From positions 245,952,925-246,016,924 of the forward strand of contig JAUPFV010000001.1 in the NCBI GenBank assembly GCA_036936605.1: a DNA stretch of 64,000 bases. Direction: 5' to 3'. The notes below the pieces were generated by a model. That model had not been told where the DNA came from and did no database searches. It saw only the letters and a list, made by a program, of their open reading frames with translations. Made by a program: the position numbers and the translations under genes. This DNA is from Limnanthes douglasii subsp. nivea. Taxonomy: Eukaryota; Streptophyta; Magnoliopsida; Brassicales; Limnanthaceae. Numbering within the stretch: position 1 is the first letter of the stretch; the number at the start of each line of letters is the position of its first letter. Positions 48,834 through 60,933 of the stretch are shown in pieces.

Positions 48834-50894
48834 AAGAGTGATTGAGTCATTTGTGTTTTAGAGTAATTCTGTAACCTACTTATTTATAAAAGAAGTGTAT
48901 GTTGCCTCTGGATATATGATCTTCATGATCTGAAGCACGTTAAATATCTTGTTTCAATCGTTTACTTTATATTCTTTCTTGTCAACTTTTTAACTTAAAA
49001 TAAGGTAAGAGTTGAAGCTCATATTACCTCCTACAACCTCTCGAGTAGGTGTTTGCCAATTGTTAGTTACTACTTAGAATGAATGGCTAGGATTCAGCCT
49101 AGCTGATCTTGTTGGGCTAGGTTGGATCTTGTTCGGATATTGATAATTTCCCTAAAAAGTGGTGCGGTGAGCATGAAGATCTGATATTAATATTCATTGT
49201 TGGTGAAGAAGATAAAGTACAAAGACGAAGACCGCAGATCGTAAAGTAAAGTCAAGCATAATATAATGGTGGATTCCATTAGGGATGTATTAGATTCAAG
49301 TTATTTACTAACTAGATAGGCTTTAACAAATGTGCGGTATGTCCTTGAATTTAAATGTAACCTTGTGTCTATAGGTATGTTAGATGATGAAGTGTTTGAG
49401 TATAAGGGTGGAGATGGAAGACTTAGGGTCTTGCAATACTCACGTGTTTTTATGGAGGGTGATAGGACTGATGACAGTTTAATCATGGACGGGTCCGTAC
49501 TAGAAGAAATGTCTAGTGTGGGGAATGTATCTGTTGGGATTCGACTATAGGAAGTTGAAGGCTTGTCAAAACACGTGGAGATCCAATCCATGAAGTACCT
49601 GGAGAGATTTAAGACTGACAATGACACGGTATTAGTGAACCGACCATTCATTAGCTCTTGTTCTAAATTTGGTATGCATAGACACATAATCTTGAGGAGC
49701 ACCTTGAAGCATGAAATAACAAAGAAGATGAGTCATAGCTTAATTGGAGTAAGTGTTTTGCTTTTGACAGTTGGACATAATAAAAGGTTGAGTGAATGAG
49801 CTGTTGGGACAACTATCATCATCAACGGGAGCCCTTAGACTTTTGGTCTTCATGGAGATGTCATAAGTGCTAGAGGTGGATCTGGAGTTGCAATGGAGTT
49901 TGAACATAAGGGCGGAGATGTGGATACCTTTACAGAATCTGTTTTCAAGCTAGGTCCGAGTTATGCCTTTGCAAATGAAGTTTAATCATTGTTAGCTTTG
50001 GATCTTGATCTGAAGTTTGATGGGTTAAAGGTTTCGAATGCTCAAATTGTGGAGCATTGATCAAGTGTTGTTCGGTCTGATCTTGGGATACATGTTACTA
50101 TCGTTTTTTGGATGTAGGAGAGAGACTGGTTTGTTAAAGAGGATTGTCTCGATAAAGTTTACAAACTCCATGAGAATTGATTATTCCAAGCGTGTATGTG
50201 GACAATTTGTCTCCGATGAGTAGTTGTAGCATCCGAGTAACTCGAAGCAGAATCTTCTTTTTAAAATTGGTCTCCTATATTAATTAGATCTTTTATATTA
50301 ATTAGAGTTTCTATATTAACTAAATATTATATTAATTTGGTAGTCTATATTAATTATTATATTAAATAGATTCCTTAATTAATGGATTAAGATTTATCAT
50401 AGCTAGCCTATAAATAGAAGAAGATATTAGTTCGCAATTTGTGGCGTGATGCCATGTGAGCTGCATATTTCTTTAGAAAGAGAAACTAGTTTTAGGTCTT
50501 TAGGAAGATAAGTGAGGTGAGAGATAAACACTGAAGAGAGAGTTCTGTGAATCACATCATCTTTTGTTACAAAAAGTGACTGAGTCATTTGTGTTTGAGG
50601 GGTTTTCTGTAACCTACTTATTTATAAAAGAAGTGTATGTTGCCCGTGGATGTAAGATTTTTTCAAAATCTGAACCACGTTAAATATCTTGTTCAATAGT
50701 TTACTTTATGTTCTTTATTCTAATTTTGTTTTTGAAATAATGTAAGAGCCGAATCTCGTATTACCTCTTACAACCTCTCGAGCAGGTGTTCGCCAATTGT
50801 TAATCACTGCTTAGGTTGAGTGGTTAGGATTCAACACATCAAATATTGTTAGGTTGGGTAGGATCTTGTTCGGATATTAATGGTTTCTTTAACA
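48834..50894 (+). mobile_element. Ty1-copia deletion derivative, Copia-5
   Basis: A 323-bp segment (48834-49156) is a direct repeat of 50574-50890 (shared: taacctacttatttataaaagaa; caacctctcgag; ggatcttgttcggatatt), giving LTR copies at both sides. The right copy extends upstream to TGTAGC at 50225, so the full LTR is about 670 bp (50225-50894) and the left one is truncated. The interior keeps only pol scraps. A pre-integrase piece has RYVLEFKCNLVSIGMLDDE and EYKGGDGRLRVL (49332-49550). An integrase piece has EIQSMKYLERFKTDND (49563 onward). gag, RT and RNase H are gone. Confidence 0.75.
50225..50894 (+). repeat. 3' LTR of Copia-5
   Basis: Begins TGTAGC and ends TTTAACA. Its right half matches 48834-49156. 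A TATA-like ctataaatag lies near 50409. Confidence 0.65.
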
Positions 50895-52399
50895 TTTATG
50901 TATTTTGAAATCTATTTTTTTATTTAAAAATACAAAAAATAGATCGTAAACTTGTAACGATCTAATGACAAATGACAAATGTGTATACAAACATAAATTT
51001 TTGTCAAGATCATTTTTTAAAAAAACTAAAAAAACTCGTTCAATTTCGAAATTTTATTAGCACGGATGAAGCCTGGAACTTCAAGTTAAAATTGAGGAGA
51101 CCAAAGGATGCATGGAAACATTAAAAATCCAAAATAAAGGCCTAACTCAAACGTTTCCTACAAATACAATTGCTTTTCTGGTAGTCTAGAATTAAGGGCT
51201 GAAGTCATGGTCGCCAACGAAACAACGAAAATCAAATCCTCAACAAAAACTTCCGTTTTCACTGTCAATTCGCACAAGCAGCTGCATAAGACCATACATG
51301 AATTCGCAATCAACGGCGGTAGAGCTCTATGGAAGAACACCCGATCCTACACCAGACCAACTTCGACGAATAACAAGGCAACAAACAGTCTTTCCCCGAG
51401 GTAATTAAAAAACTTCTACCTAAAAAATACCGCATAAGTTTCCATTATCCCATACCAATCGAAATTGAGGTAACATCATATACAAAAACGCTCAATATTA
51501 AAAAATTATGGTTTTAAAATAGATTGTACAACTATCCAAGATGCTTTTTCTCTCATCAATTGACGTGTGGAGAAAGTGGTCTGAACAACTATTATTAGAC
51601 TTTATCTTCAACTAAACTTAGTTAGGATCACGTTTCTCCTTACATTTTGCAGGGCTACAAACGTTTCTTAACCTCATGAACAAAATCAATGCACCAAATC
51701 TAACTTACTCTAGACATTATATATCCGAGTTTGACCATTTTGAGCCTTTCAGCATATCCGAAATTTCCTAACATTGTTTCCAGACCAGTCTGCAATCCTG
51801 ACATTTCTTTGGAAACGTCGAACATGGGAATACAAAAATAGGAAAAATTCATGCAATGACCATAACCTATACCAGTAGACATGCAGTTTTTTTCAATGCA
51901 ATGGCTGTCGGTGCGATGAATGACTCGAGCAAGAAAGGTCACCACCGGCAGCATATGCATCACACCCGGTATACTATACACTTTTAATTGCATCAATGAA
52001 CAACATCTGCAGGGAAAACCACCAGCCTCGCTAATTACAAACAACCAGAATCCATAAATTCAACAACGACACTGGTCACTAGATGAAAAACAACTTCTAT
52101 TTGAAAATCGAGATACTAATGCTAATATGCTCGAGTGAGCTCCTCCTGACAGATTACCCGAGAACGATTAGGTCAAGATGGCACCCATAATGCCTAGTCG
52201 AGGTAAAACCTCTTCCTTACTCTTTGTGGAAGGAAATATGCTCGAGAGAGGCAAATCAAATTACTAACCCAAAGGAGACTTTGGGGATGTACTAACGGTC
52301 ATTTTTATATCTAATGCTAAAAAAATTTCAAATAAAACTCTAAACAACATCAACATGTCCGCACAATGACGCCCTAGTAATTCGAGAGATTTCTACTAG
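50895..52399. other. Unassigned DNA with one small open frame
   Basis: The forward frame 51207-51404 (65 aa, ATG in good context, rich in Ser/Thr/Lys with NGGRALWKNTRSYTRP) and the reverse frame 51700-52044 (114 aa) are not recognised. No domains, no intron support. Confidence 0.3.
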
Positions 52400-53500
52400 A
52401 ACTGAGGTTTAACGCTTTTTTGGTAGACTTATTGACTAATGTTATCCTTAAAACAATGGACAATCGATTCGAATATGAGTTGATCTTCCAACAAACCTCA
52501 AATCCAGTAGTTGGTTTCTTAGGCAAAATTATAGAACCTACGATATCAATAATGATTGATATGAAAACTAAACCACTGCACAAAACTTCTTCCTTCAAGT
52601 AGCACTTTGCTGTCATCACGCGTCAGCGGCCTAGAAACTTATTTTAGGTCCAACTTGGTAGTACAATATTACAACACTTACATCCTCTTATCATCATTGC
52701 ATAAAATCGTTTGTAAAATGAGTAGTTGTACGCAAATTTTGTGTCATAGGGCTTAGCTCAGTATAAAAGTTAAAGATCGACGATCCCATGGAAGATACCA
52801 TCAAAGATCCAAACCGTATAGAGGGTCTAGGGGAGACTTCACAGTTAGTTAAGCCAACCAAAAATTTGGCAAAGTAAATCTTAACACTATGTATAAGATG
52901 ATTGTAAGAGTATGAGCCACATTAACCGAGGATGTTTATATACTTTTTGTAAGATTACTCACTACCAACCTTGGGTATTTTTTGAAAAAATTCTGATGTC
53001 AATGGTGTCACACCCAAAATCACCACCCACCAGCTTTAAATGAAAGAGGATTTCATGTCAGTAGAGAAACATCTACAAACCTTTCACCCAAGCAAATGAA
53101 GGTCTATAAGACTTTTAATGTTATGTGCACGTAAAACAACTCAATAAAAGATGCTTATTTGGGATAAGATAAGGCAAGTTATTTGGTATTTTTGTCCACC
53201 GGCATGGCATACTGAATCGCAAGCTCTATAAGATATGGCATCACCCAAAAACATACGATAAGTAAAACGACTCACTAGGAAGATTACGGTGCTCAATTGG
53301 GTTGTTATAAAACATCTGGACAATTGTCTATAACTTTTACAGTAATTGGGAAATAAGAAATTTTAGTAGACCAAAAAGTATGAGGTTTGTACAAATAATT
53401 CAAGTCTTACATGTTGTCGTCTGAAACACTCTCAAGACCAAACCCATGTGAAACTGTAAAACTCCACTTGCCTCTCCACTTGTTTATCTATGCTAAAAAT
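52400..53500 (+). pseudogene. Ty3-gypsy remnant, Gypsy-2
   Basis: The forward strand shows LIFQQTSNPVVGFLGKIIEP, like the aspartic protease end of gypsy polyproteins (L.P...P.VGF.G..I.P.G). It is followed by a short acidic stretch and, near 53130, CLFGIR.GKLFGIFVHRHGI, like the reverse transcriptase block KK(C)xFGVxxGKFLGF. The RT core between them is missing. Stops throughout. Right limit uncertain; text to 53940 may belong to it. Confidence 0.5.
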
Positions 53501-53944
53501 TAACGATCTAATTCTAAAGGAATCAAATAGTTTCTTACCAAGTGCCCACTTTTGCAGACGCTCCGCGAGACCGAGACCTCAGATTGAGAAATGAAATTTC
53601 ATTTTTGAGCCCAAGTTTTCTGTTAATGCCCAAACTCTGAAAGCTTTATTATTAAGTTTTCAACCTACTGGTGATTAAACTCAGGCGTTAAGGCTTCATC
53701 TACGACATACGAAAAATGGTATGTCTACAGATGAAGCCTCGAATTTTAAAGGCTTTGGTGTAGATATCTTCTTTATATGATCAAACAAACGACCAGAAAA
53801 CGACAACTAACAATCAATGAGTTCACTTTCATTTATAGTGATAGCCAAAAATAAAACTGTAGATGTACTTGCATCCCATGTTACGACTGAAGAGCACATT
53901 CCCATCTTACTCTAAAGAAAAATTCATCACTTAGAATGTCGCGC

Positions 53945-55621
53945 TCGACTACAAGCCCATAAACAAATTTTTATGTTGCTTTCCAAACTGACAAGTTTCA
54001 CATACATCATCGAGACGACTAATATTTGGTAAACCGGTGACCATCATCTTTCTTGAAAGCATTTTCAAATTTCTATAATTCAAATTTCTATAATTCAAAT
54101 GTCCAAATCGATCATGCCATAATTTCGCAACTGCTTCGTGAGAACTAATCAAGCAAGACATATTCTGATTTTGAAGAGTGAGTGAGAAAAGATTATTTTG
54201 TGCTACTCCAACTTTAGCAACAACTTGATTATTCAATGATAAGTAACATGCCATGTCACGAAAGTGAATATCATACCCCTTCTTCAGTAGATGCCCAACG
54301 CTAAGCAAATTATTTTGAAGTCCAGGAACAAAATAAACATCAGACATTTTCTCAATCTTCCCTTGCTTTGTCTTAAATTCTAATTCACCAACACCTTTGA
54401 TTTTGTAAGATTTTCCATCTCCTACTTTTACTTCTCCACAATCAACTTCAAATAATTTTGAAAATAAGTTTTTGTTACCTGTCATATGTTTGCTAGCACC
54501 ACTGTCTATGTACCAGAAATCATCCCTGAGTCACAAGCAATAAAGTTTCTTGACTATTTTCACCATATTAGCTTCGTTTTTTTCTTTTTCCTTGTGCCAA
54601 TCGCTTTCGATATGACCAGGCTTGTGACAATGAAAACACTCAATATAACCACGATCTGTTCCTCTTTGATTTCCACGTCCACGTCCTCTTTGTGAACCTC
54701 TAAAGTTCTGATTTTGGTTTGTTTCTTTCCATTGATTGTCATAATGACCCCTTCCATAAGTATTGAAGCCTCTTCCTCTTTGATTTCCGTGTCCTCTTTG
54801 TGAGCTTCTAAAATTCTGGTTTTTGTTTGTTCTTTTCCATTCTCTTAAAGGATGGCCATAATCTTTTTTCCTCTGATTTGTACAATATTCTTTCTTCTCA
54901 CTTATAGACAAGTTTGACTGTAGTGCTTAATCTAACGGTACTTCCTTCTTTTTCTTATTTAATCTTTCTTCATGAGCTTTCAATGAGCCCGTTAATTCAT
55001 CAATCGTCATGATGTTTAAATCCTTAGATTCTTCAATAGCAACCACAATATAGTCAAATCTTGAATCCAAAGAGCGTAGAATTTTTTCAATTAAACGAAT
55101 ATCATCCAATGTTTCCCCATTTATTTTTAATTGGTTCACAATAGACAATACTCGTGAACAATAATCAGAAAAAAACGGATTCAGACACGGATTCAGACGC
55201 TGTTTTTTTTTGTAAACTTTTAAATTCTCCTCTAAGAGTTTGTAATCGAATTCTTTTTACCTTTTTATCTCATTTCAATGATTTCTCCAAAATTTCTCAT
55301 GCTTGTTTTGCTGAAGTGGCACAAGCAATTTTTTCTCAAGCTGCTTCATATGATTGGACTCCTTGATATATCCAAAACAATGCTTTTTTATCTTTCTTTC
55401 TTGATTTTCTTAGATCTTCTTTTTGTGTTGGTGTTAATTTTTCTTCTTCAACATCTTTTACTTCATTGTAGCCTTTTTCAACAATTTCCCATTCTTCTTG
55501 AGATCCTAGTAGAGCCTTCATCTAAGTACTCCATTTATTATAATTTTCTTTTGTTAATTGAGGAACAAAAGAGATATGAATCGAGTTGTTCATCTTGATC
55601 GAACAGAGCTCTGATACCAAT
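53945..55621 (-). pseudogene. Ty1-copia gag and protease/pre-integrase, Copia-6 5' half
   Basis: From 55610 down: gag of the UBN2/DUF4219 type ([59 protein letters not shown]), Gly/Arg-rich repeats (GSQRGRG), and a CCHC knuckle whose last Cys is Trp (CFHCHKPGHIESDW, near 54630). After a frameshift comes the protease YIDSGASKHMTG with its catalytic DSG intact (54485-54515), then FVPGLQNNLLSVGHLL and the GAG-pre-integrase part LWHDRFGHLNYRNL with CETCQFGKQHK. The element stops at about 53945, so integrase, RT and the 3' LTR are absent. A TTGGTATCAGAGCTCTG primer site (reverse strand, 55605-55621) follows the LTR. Confidence 0.88.
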
Positions 55622-56117
55622 TGTAGATTTTAATGGGATATTTTTGGAGAAAGAAAGAAAAATATGGAAGAGAACAAAAGTATTTTTTTATTTTTATTTT
55701 TCTTAATCTTTTTTGTTTACTACATCTCCTATATATATTAGTATAAATATATTATACTATTTTAAATGACAGAATAATATATTTTACTAATATAATACTC
55801 TTTGAAATATAAAATCAAATCTAAACATATTTTTCCTAAATTGAATAATATATTATCAATTAAATAATATATTCTCAATTGAATAATATATTCTTAATTG
55901 AATAATATATATTATTCAAAAATACATTAATATATTATTAAAATATTTTAACTAAATTAATTAATTAAAATTTTCGAGCTTAATTAATTATTTTTTTTTG
56001 GTATAAAAAGCTGTAAATTGCATTAAATGAAAAAATTTACAATACGTTCAAACGGTACTTTGCCAACATACAAAGAATTAGTCATAGTACAAAAAGGCCA
56101 AATGGAAATAAGAAAAA

Positions 56118-59100
56118 TTACAGCGGAAAAGTAATCTTAGTTCCATGAAAACGGTATCGGAGGTCTGAGAGGATACGATGGCCGATACTCGAGCTAAGAG
56201 TGAAAGTATTATTGAAAATCCGGGCATTCCTCTCCTGCCAGATATGATAGATGATGGCGCTGAAAGCGACACGCCAAATATAGGAGCAGTTGCTAGAGGA
56301 GTTCGACCAGCCGCAGGCCTCCTCAATCCAAGAAGTCCAGTCCACGGGTGTTGAAGGGATAAGAAGCCGCCTGCAAATGTTGTCCCAAATGTTTGTGGAA
56401 AAAGGGCAAAGGATGATAATGTGCTAAAGGGTTTCCGGGCACGAGGAGCAAAGGACACAGTCAGGAGGGGTGTCCAGGCCCCAGCTGATGAGCTTGTCAC
56501 GCGTAGTGAATTTATTTTGGATGGCCAACCAAGAGATAAAAGAGTGCCTTGGGATGGAGTACTTGTTCCAGATAAGCGAGGCCCAAGGGACCTTGGTACT
56601 TGAAGGACGAATAGCGGAGTAAGTGCTACTGATGGTGAAATGGGGCTTGGAATTGTTGGGAATCCATAAGAAGACGTCCTCCGAGCTGTTTGGGGGAGGG
56701 AAATTGGATAGGGCGTTTGTGATTTCCGAGAGATGAGAGCGCATGCGGCGGTTCTGGGCCCTGGCATGGTGAGGCCAGCACCAGGAGCCGTCGCGGATGA
56801 GGTCAGAGACAATGGAGACATTACGCAGGCGGGTGAGAGAGGCAATGCCATTGCCGAAGCATCGGATGAGGGATGATGAGAATAACCAGGGGTCATGCCA
56901 GATGGAGGTATTAGCACCGTTGCCCACTCTGACCTTATAAAGATCCGAAGCGCGGGATCTGAGCTTGAGGATTTTGCGCCAACCCCAGCTAGCGGAGGAA
57001 GGGATGGGGATAGTCCAAAAGTTTTTGTTTTTAATCTTCTCATCAATAGTCCACCGGGTCCATATTGAACTGTGGTTTCTCGTTAATATGGACCAAAAAA
57101 ACTTTAGGGCGGCCGCCTGATTCCAAATTTTTAGGTTTGGGATCCCAAGGCCGCCCTCCTCTTTGGGCAAGGTGAGCCTGTCCCAAGCTACTTTGGCACC
57201 CGAGATCTTCATTTCAGAGCCCGACCAGAGGAATCTACGGAGGAGCTGGGAAAGCTCCTTAAGAACACGGACCGGGAGGATGAAATTGGAGGACCAGTAG
57301 ACTTGGCAAGCAAAGAGGACAGACTTGATCAGTTGAAGGCGTCCAGCGTACGAGAGATGCTTAGAAGTCCAAGAGTTGATACGTTTAGTGATCCTAGAGA
57401 AGAGGGGGCGACAGTCGTTGTACGTGAGTCTTGAAGAAATGAGAGGGACCCCCAAGTAGCGAACAGGGAGGGTCCCCTCGCGGAAGCCAAGGATGTTGAG
57501 GATGTCATGCTTTATATCCGGAGAAGTTCCCGAGAGGAAAATCTGGCTTTTAGCAGGATTGAGGCGGAGACCGGAAAGAGAGGCAAACTCCAATAAGCCC
57601 TCATGGATGAGGTTGACCGAGCTGGTGTTAGCACGACAAAAAATCATAAGGTCATCGGCAAAGCAAAGGTTTATGATCGTGAGCGAGTGGCATTTCCAAT
57701 GGAACCCAAAGCGGGGGTCTACGCTTTTTTCCTGGAGGATGCGGGAGAGAACCTGCATGATAATGACAAAAATATAAGGGGAGAGGGGGTCTCCTTGTCG
57801 GAGGCCTCTCCTCCCCTGGAAGAAGCTAGTAGGGCTTCCGTTAATAAAAACGGCAAAAGAGGGGGTGGTTATACAGTGAATGATCCACCCAATCATCTGG
57901 ATGGGAAAATCCATCGCAAGGAGAGCATCAAGAACGAGCTCCTAACGGACGTTATCAAAAGCTTTCATAAGGTCTATCTTAATGGCACATCTAGGGCCTT
58001 TCCTGTTAGTCTGGTATCCGTGCATGAGGTCTTGGGTAAGGAGGATGTTATCCGCTATAGAGCGGCCTGGGACGAAAGCCGATTGGGAAGGGTCAATGAG
58101 GTATGTAAGGGAGGGTTTTATTCTGTTCGCAAGGATCTTCGAGATAATCTTATAGATGACATTGCAGCAAGAGATGGGTCTGTAATCCGAGGGAGAAGAA
58201 GGGTTATCGACTTTAGGGATAAGGGAAATGAGGGTTTTGTTCCAATCTGGGTCCAATAGGCCTTGATGAAAGAAGTGCTTAACGGCCGAGCAGATATCAG
58301 GGCCAACGATAGTCCAGCAGGTCTTGAAGAACCCTGCACTAAAACCATCCGGCCCAGGGGCTTTGTCACTGTCGATGTCAAAAAGGGCAGCTTTGATCTC
58401 GTCATCCATGATGGGTTTAACCATTGAGATCTTGTCAGGGGGGGAGACGACTTTATTAATAAGGGATCTGACCCTATGGAGCCCCGGGTAGCCATCAGGG
58501 CTAGGAGAGCCTAAGTGGCTCATAAAGTGGGTGAGATAGGTTGTCGATATAATTCTGGGGTTCGAGCTGGTCCGACCATCACTGGTAGTGACAGAGAGGA
58601 TTTTGTTACGGGCTATTCGGGATTTTATGCTGTTATGGAAGAACTTGGTGTTTTTGTCACCAAGTTTAAGCCAGGTCTCTCTCGATTTTTGCTTGAGGAA
58701 AGATTCCTCAGCACGGCTGAAGAAGATATAATTATTTGCAGCATCTCTTTCAACCCTTAAAAGCGAGGGATCCGTTGGGTTATTTGCTAAGGAAAGTTGG
58801 GCCTGGGCGAGAGTGGATTGGGCTTTCTCCACTCTCAGGCTGATCTCACTGAACTCTCTCTTGTTAAGGTTGCCAAGGGCGGGGGCAAGGCGCTCGAGCT
58901 TGATGACAATAGATTTAAGCGGATTTTCATGGCCGGGGGAAGACCAGCTGATGGTGACAATATTTAGAAAGCTCGGATGGAGCTTCCACATGTTAAAGTA
59001 CTTGAAAGGCTTGGGCTTAGGAATGCGGGGAGAGGTGAGATAGAGGATGATCGGAGTGTGGTCAGAAGTGCGAGGAGGGTCAAGGTGGGCAAAAGAGTTT

Positions 59101-59738
59101 GGGAAGACGTCGTCCCAATGGTCATTAACGAGGGCCCTGTCAATGCGGGAGGAGATAGGGTTATCAATTTGGTGGTTGAACCACGAAAATTGGAAACCCG
59201 AGGTGCGAAGGTCATCCAAATTACAGTCACGGCAGCAGTCATTAAAATCAGTTATAGAGTTGTTCCAACGGGTGTCATTATTGGTTCTCTCATGGGGGTT
59301 ACGGATTGCATTGAAATCCCCGATGACAATCCAAGGAGAGGAAGATAGGGTTTCGGATATGGAGGATAAATCCTTCCAAAGCGGGGATCGCTCAGAGGGA
59401 TCATTGAATCCATAGATAACGGTCGCGAAAAAGCTAGCATTCGCGGAGGTCCAGGTAATATTGCAATGAATAAACTGGGGAGAGTAATGGATAGGGATAA
59501 TGCTTAAAACGCTTGGATTCCAAGCGATCCAAATACGGCCGTAATGGTGGCAAACATGATTGGTGAGGTATTTCCACCAGGGGAGCATGGTATTCATAAT
59601 ATAAGTAACATTATTTATACTAACCTTGGTTTCAAGGAGGCAGATAATGTTAATACCGTTAGAGAAAACAAAGTCTCTAACGTCTTTTTGACGGACAGGA
59701 TCATTAAGACCACGGACATTCCAACAAGATAATTTCAT
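56118..59738 (-). pseudogene. LINE-F ORF2: endonuclease / reverse transcriptase, near intact
   Basis: One frame of 1,206 codons with only two premature stops and no frameshift: TAG at 57942-57944 (residue 599, at the Trp expected after AFDNVR) and TAG at 56424-56426 (residue 1105, after CPETL). Endonuclease, residues 1 to about 230: MKLSCWNVRGLNDPVRQKDV, LLETKV, GDFNAI, PRTSDHTPI. Reverse transcriptase: YRPISCCNVIYKIISKILANR, KIDLMKAFDNVR, GLRQGDPLSPYIF, CFADDLMIF (catalytic Asp pair kept). The C-terminal part has SIPRHSFISWLA and CVLCSSCPETL, then a zinc-finger-type tail to FHGTKITFPL. No RNase H. Long forward-strand frames here are antisense. Confidence 0.95.
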
Positions 59739-59739
59739 A

Positions 59740-60783
59740 TTAAAGATAAAAGTTCGAATGAAAAGATGAGAAATTGCACATTAAGGGGTTAAACCCCATA
59801 CATACTAACTGAAACAGAGGGTGGTCCTTGAAGAGTTCTAGGTTAGGTGACATCACATTAGCACGAATAGAGTCTTTAGAGATTAATGGTCGCAAAAATA
59901 TTTTCTTAAAAATTAAAAAAACATCCAAACAAACTAAAAAAATTGTCAATTCAATTAATAAAGAAGAATTAAAGGTTATAATAAATAATAAAAGTAGAGG
60001 GACCTTTATAATAAATACCGAAAATAGAGGGACCTTAGTGCAAAATTGCATAAGACTTATCTTATTCAATACTGCACTTTTCTCAGCCATACAAAATGGC
60101 TTTCTCTTACCTCTATTCCTAGAAGAATGGCGCTCATCAGCTCCCGGCTTAATGCAGCCACCCAGGAAATGGAGCCGGGATGCAAGGTACCCTACCGAAA
60201 GAGGGTAGCGATGGTCGGAGGAGGTTAAATCCGGCGGTGGTAGCATGACGACCACTGCAAGGAGTTTGACGACTCCTAAGATGCAGCCAAGGCTTCCGGC
60301 AGCGCTCCGATTCACCAAAGACGGGTGGTAGGTCGAGATCGGCAAGCTAATATGCGAAGAACTAGAAGTCTGGGCAGAATTGGTATCTACAGGGGAGCAT
60401 GGCTTGACGGTGCAGGATCTGAAGCGCAAAATCATCCAGCCCATCTGCTTCACCGCAATCCGGATCTCAATGTTCGCCAAGCAATACCTCTCCGGCGTTG
60501 CTCCTCCCTCAGCCGGAAACCATTGTATTGATGTGTACGGCAACCGAGTCCAATATACAGACAAGGACGGTGCCGAAAACGTCGACCATATGACATCGTC
60601 ACTGGCATACTTGCTCTGCCGGAGGAGAAACACAGGCTGGATCTTCGTGAGCCAAATTGAGAAGACACACCATTCCGTAAAGAAAACACAGCCTAGGCAG
60701 ATAGCTGCTTGAAAGGAGAAATATTTACAGGTGAAGAAGTTTACTCCTCCTTCAAGCCATAAAGCTTGAAGGAGGAGGTTCAA
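59740..60783 (-). other. Uncharacterised open frame in the LINE-F 5' module
   Basis: A 347-codon frame on the LINE sense strand, uninterrupted, whose TAA (59740-59742) lies one base before the ORF2 ATG. It opens at TTG (60783); the first in-frame ATG is near 60444, which would give about 234 aa. It has none of the ORF1 marks of the other LINEs (no DUF4283 blocks, no zinc knuckle). Residues about 251-292 are strongly hydrophobic (VPLFSVFIIKVPLLLLFII), but this part is AT-rich and may be chance. A 15-bp perfect stem, ctcctccttcaagc, lies at about 60742-60777. The opposite strand (60380-60712) is also open. Function unknown; it may be non-coding. Confidence 0.35.
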
Positions 60784-60933
60784 AAGGTAAGAGGTTGAAA
60801 GCAGTGGAGCTTTGGGAAGAAAAGAATCTACAGCGACGGATTGGGGTGGTTTGAAATTTTAGAGAGAGAGGAGAGCTTCTCTCTCTAAAGAGCCGTTTTG
60901 AAATAAATAGCTTAATTAATTATTGCCCTAACA

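Larger units (their letters stand above)
55991..60908 (-). mobile_element. LINE-F, complete L1-type insertion with unusual 5' module
   Basis: 4,918 bp in minus orientation, with a T9 tract on plus at the 3' end (55991-55999) and a perfect 14-bp duplication agcttaattaatta (55977-55990 and 60909-60922). ORF2 is almost intact. The expected DUF4283-type ORF1 is missing; instead the first 1.17 kb carries a different open frame. It is more GC-rich than its surroundings. Confidence 0.93.
55622..60933 (-). repeat. 5' LTR of Copia-6, split by LINE-F
   Basis: In plus coordinates the LTR runs TGTAGATTTT (55622) to 55990 and, after LINE-F, from 60923 to CCTAACA (60933), about 380 bp without the LINE. 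On the reverse strand it begins TGTTAGG, ends CTACA and is followed by the primer-binding site. It is AT-rich with several aattgaataatatatt words. Confidence 0.8.

Noticed and set aside
57603..58259. 218-aa forward open frame
   Set aside because: It is antisense to the reverse transcriptase of LINE-F, which has clear motifs on the other strand.
60325..60712. Forward frames opposite the LINE-F 5' module as a captured host gene
   Set aside because: Protein-like composition, but no domain or intron scar that I recognise; kept only as an alternative under the LINE-F finding.
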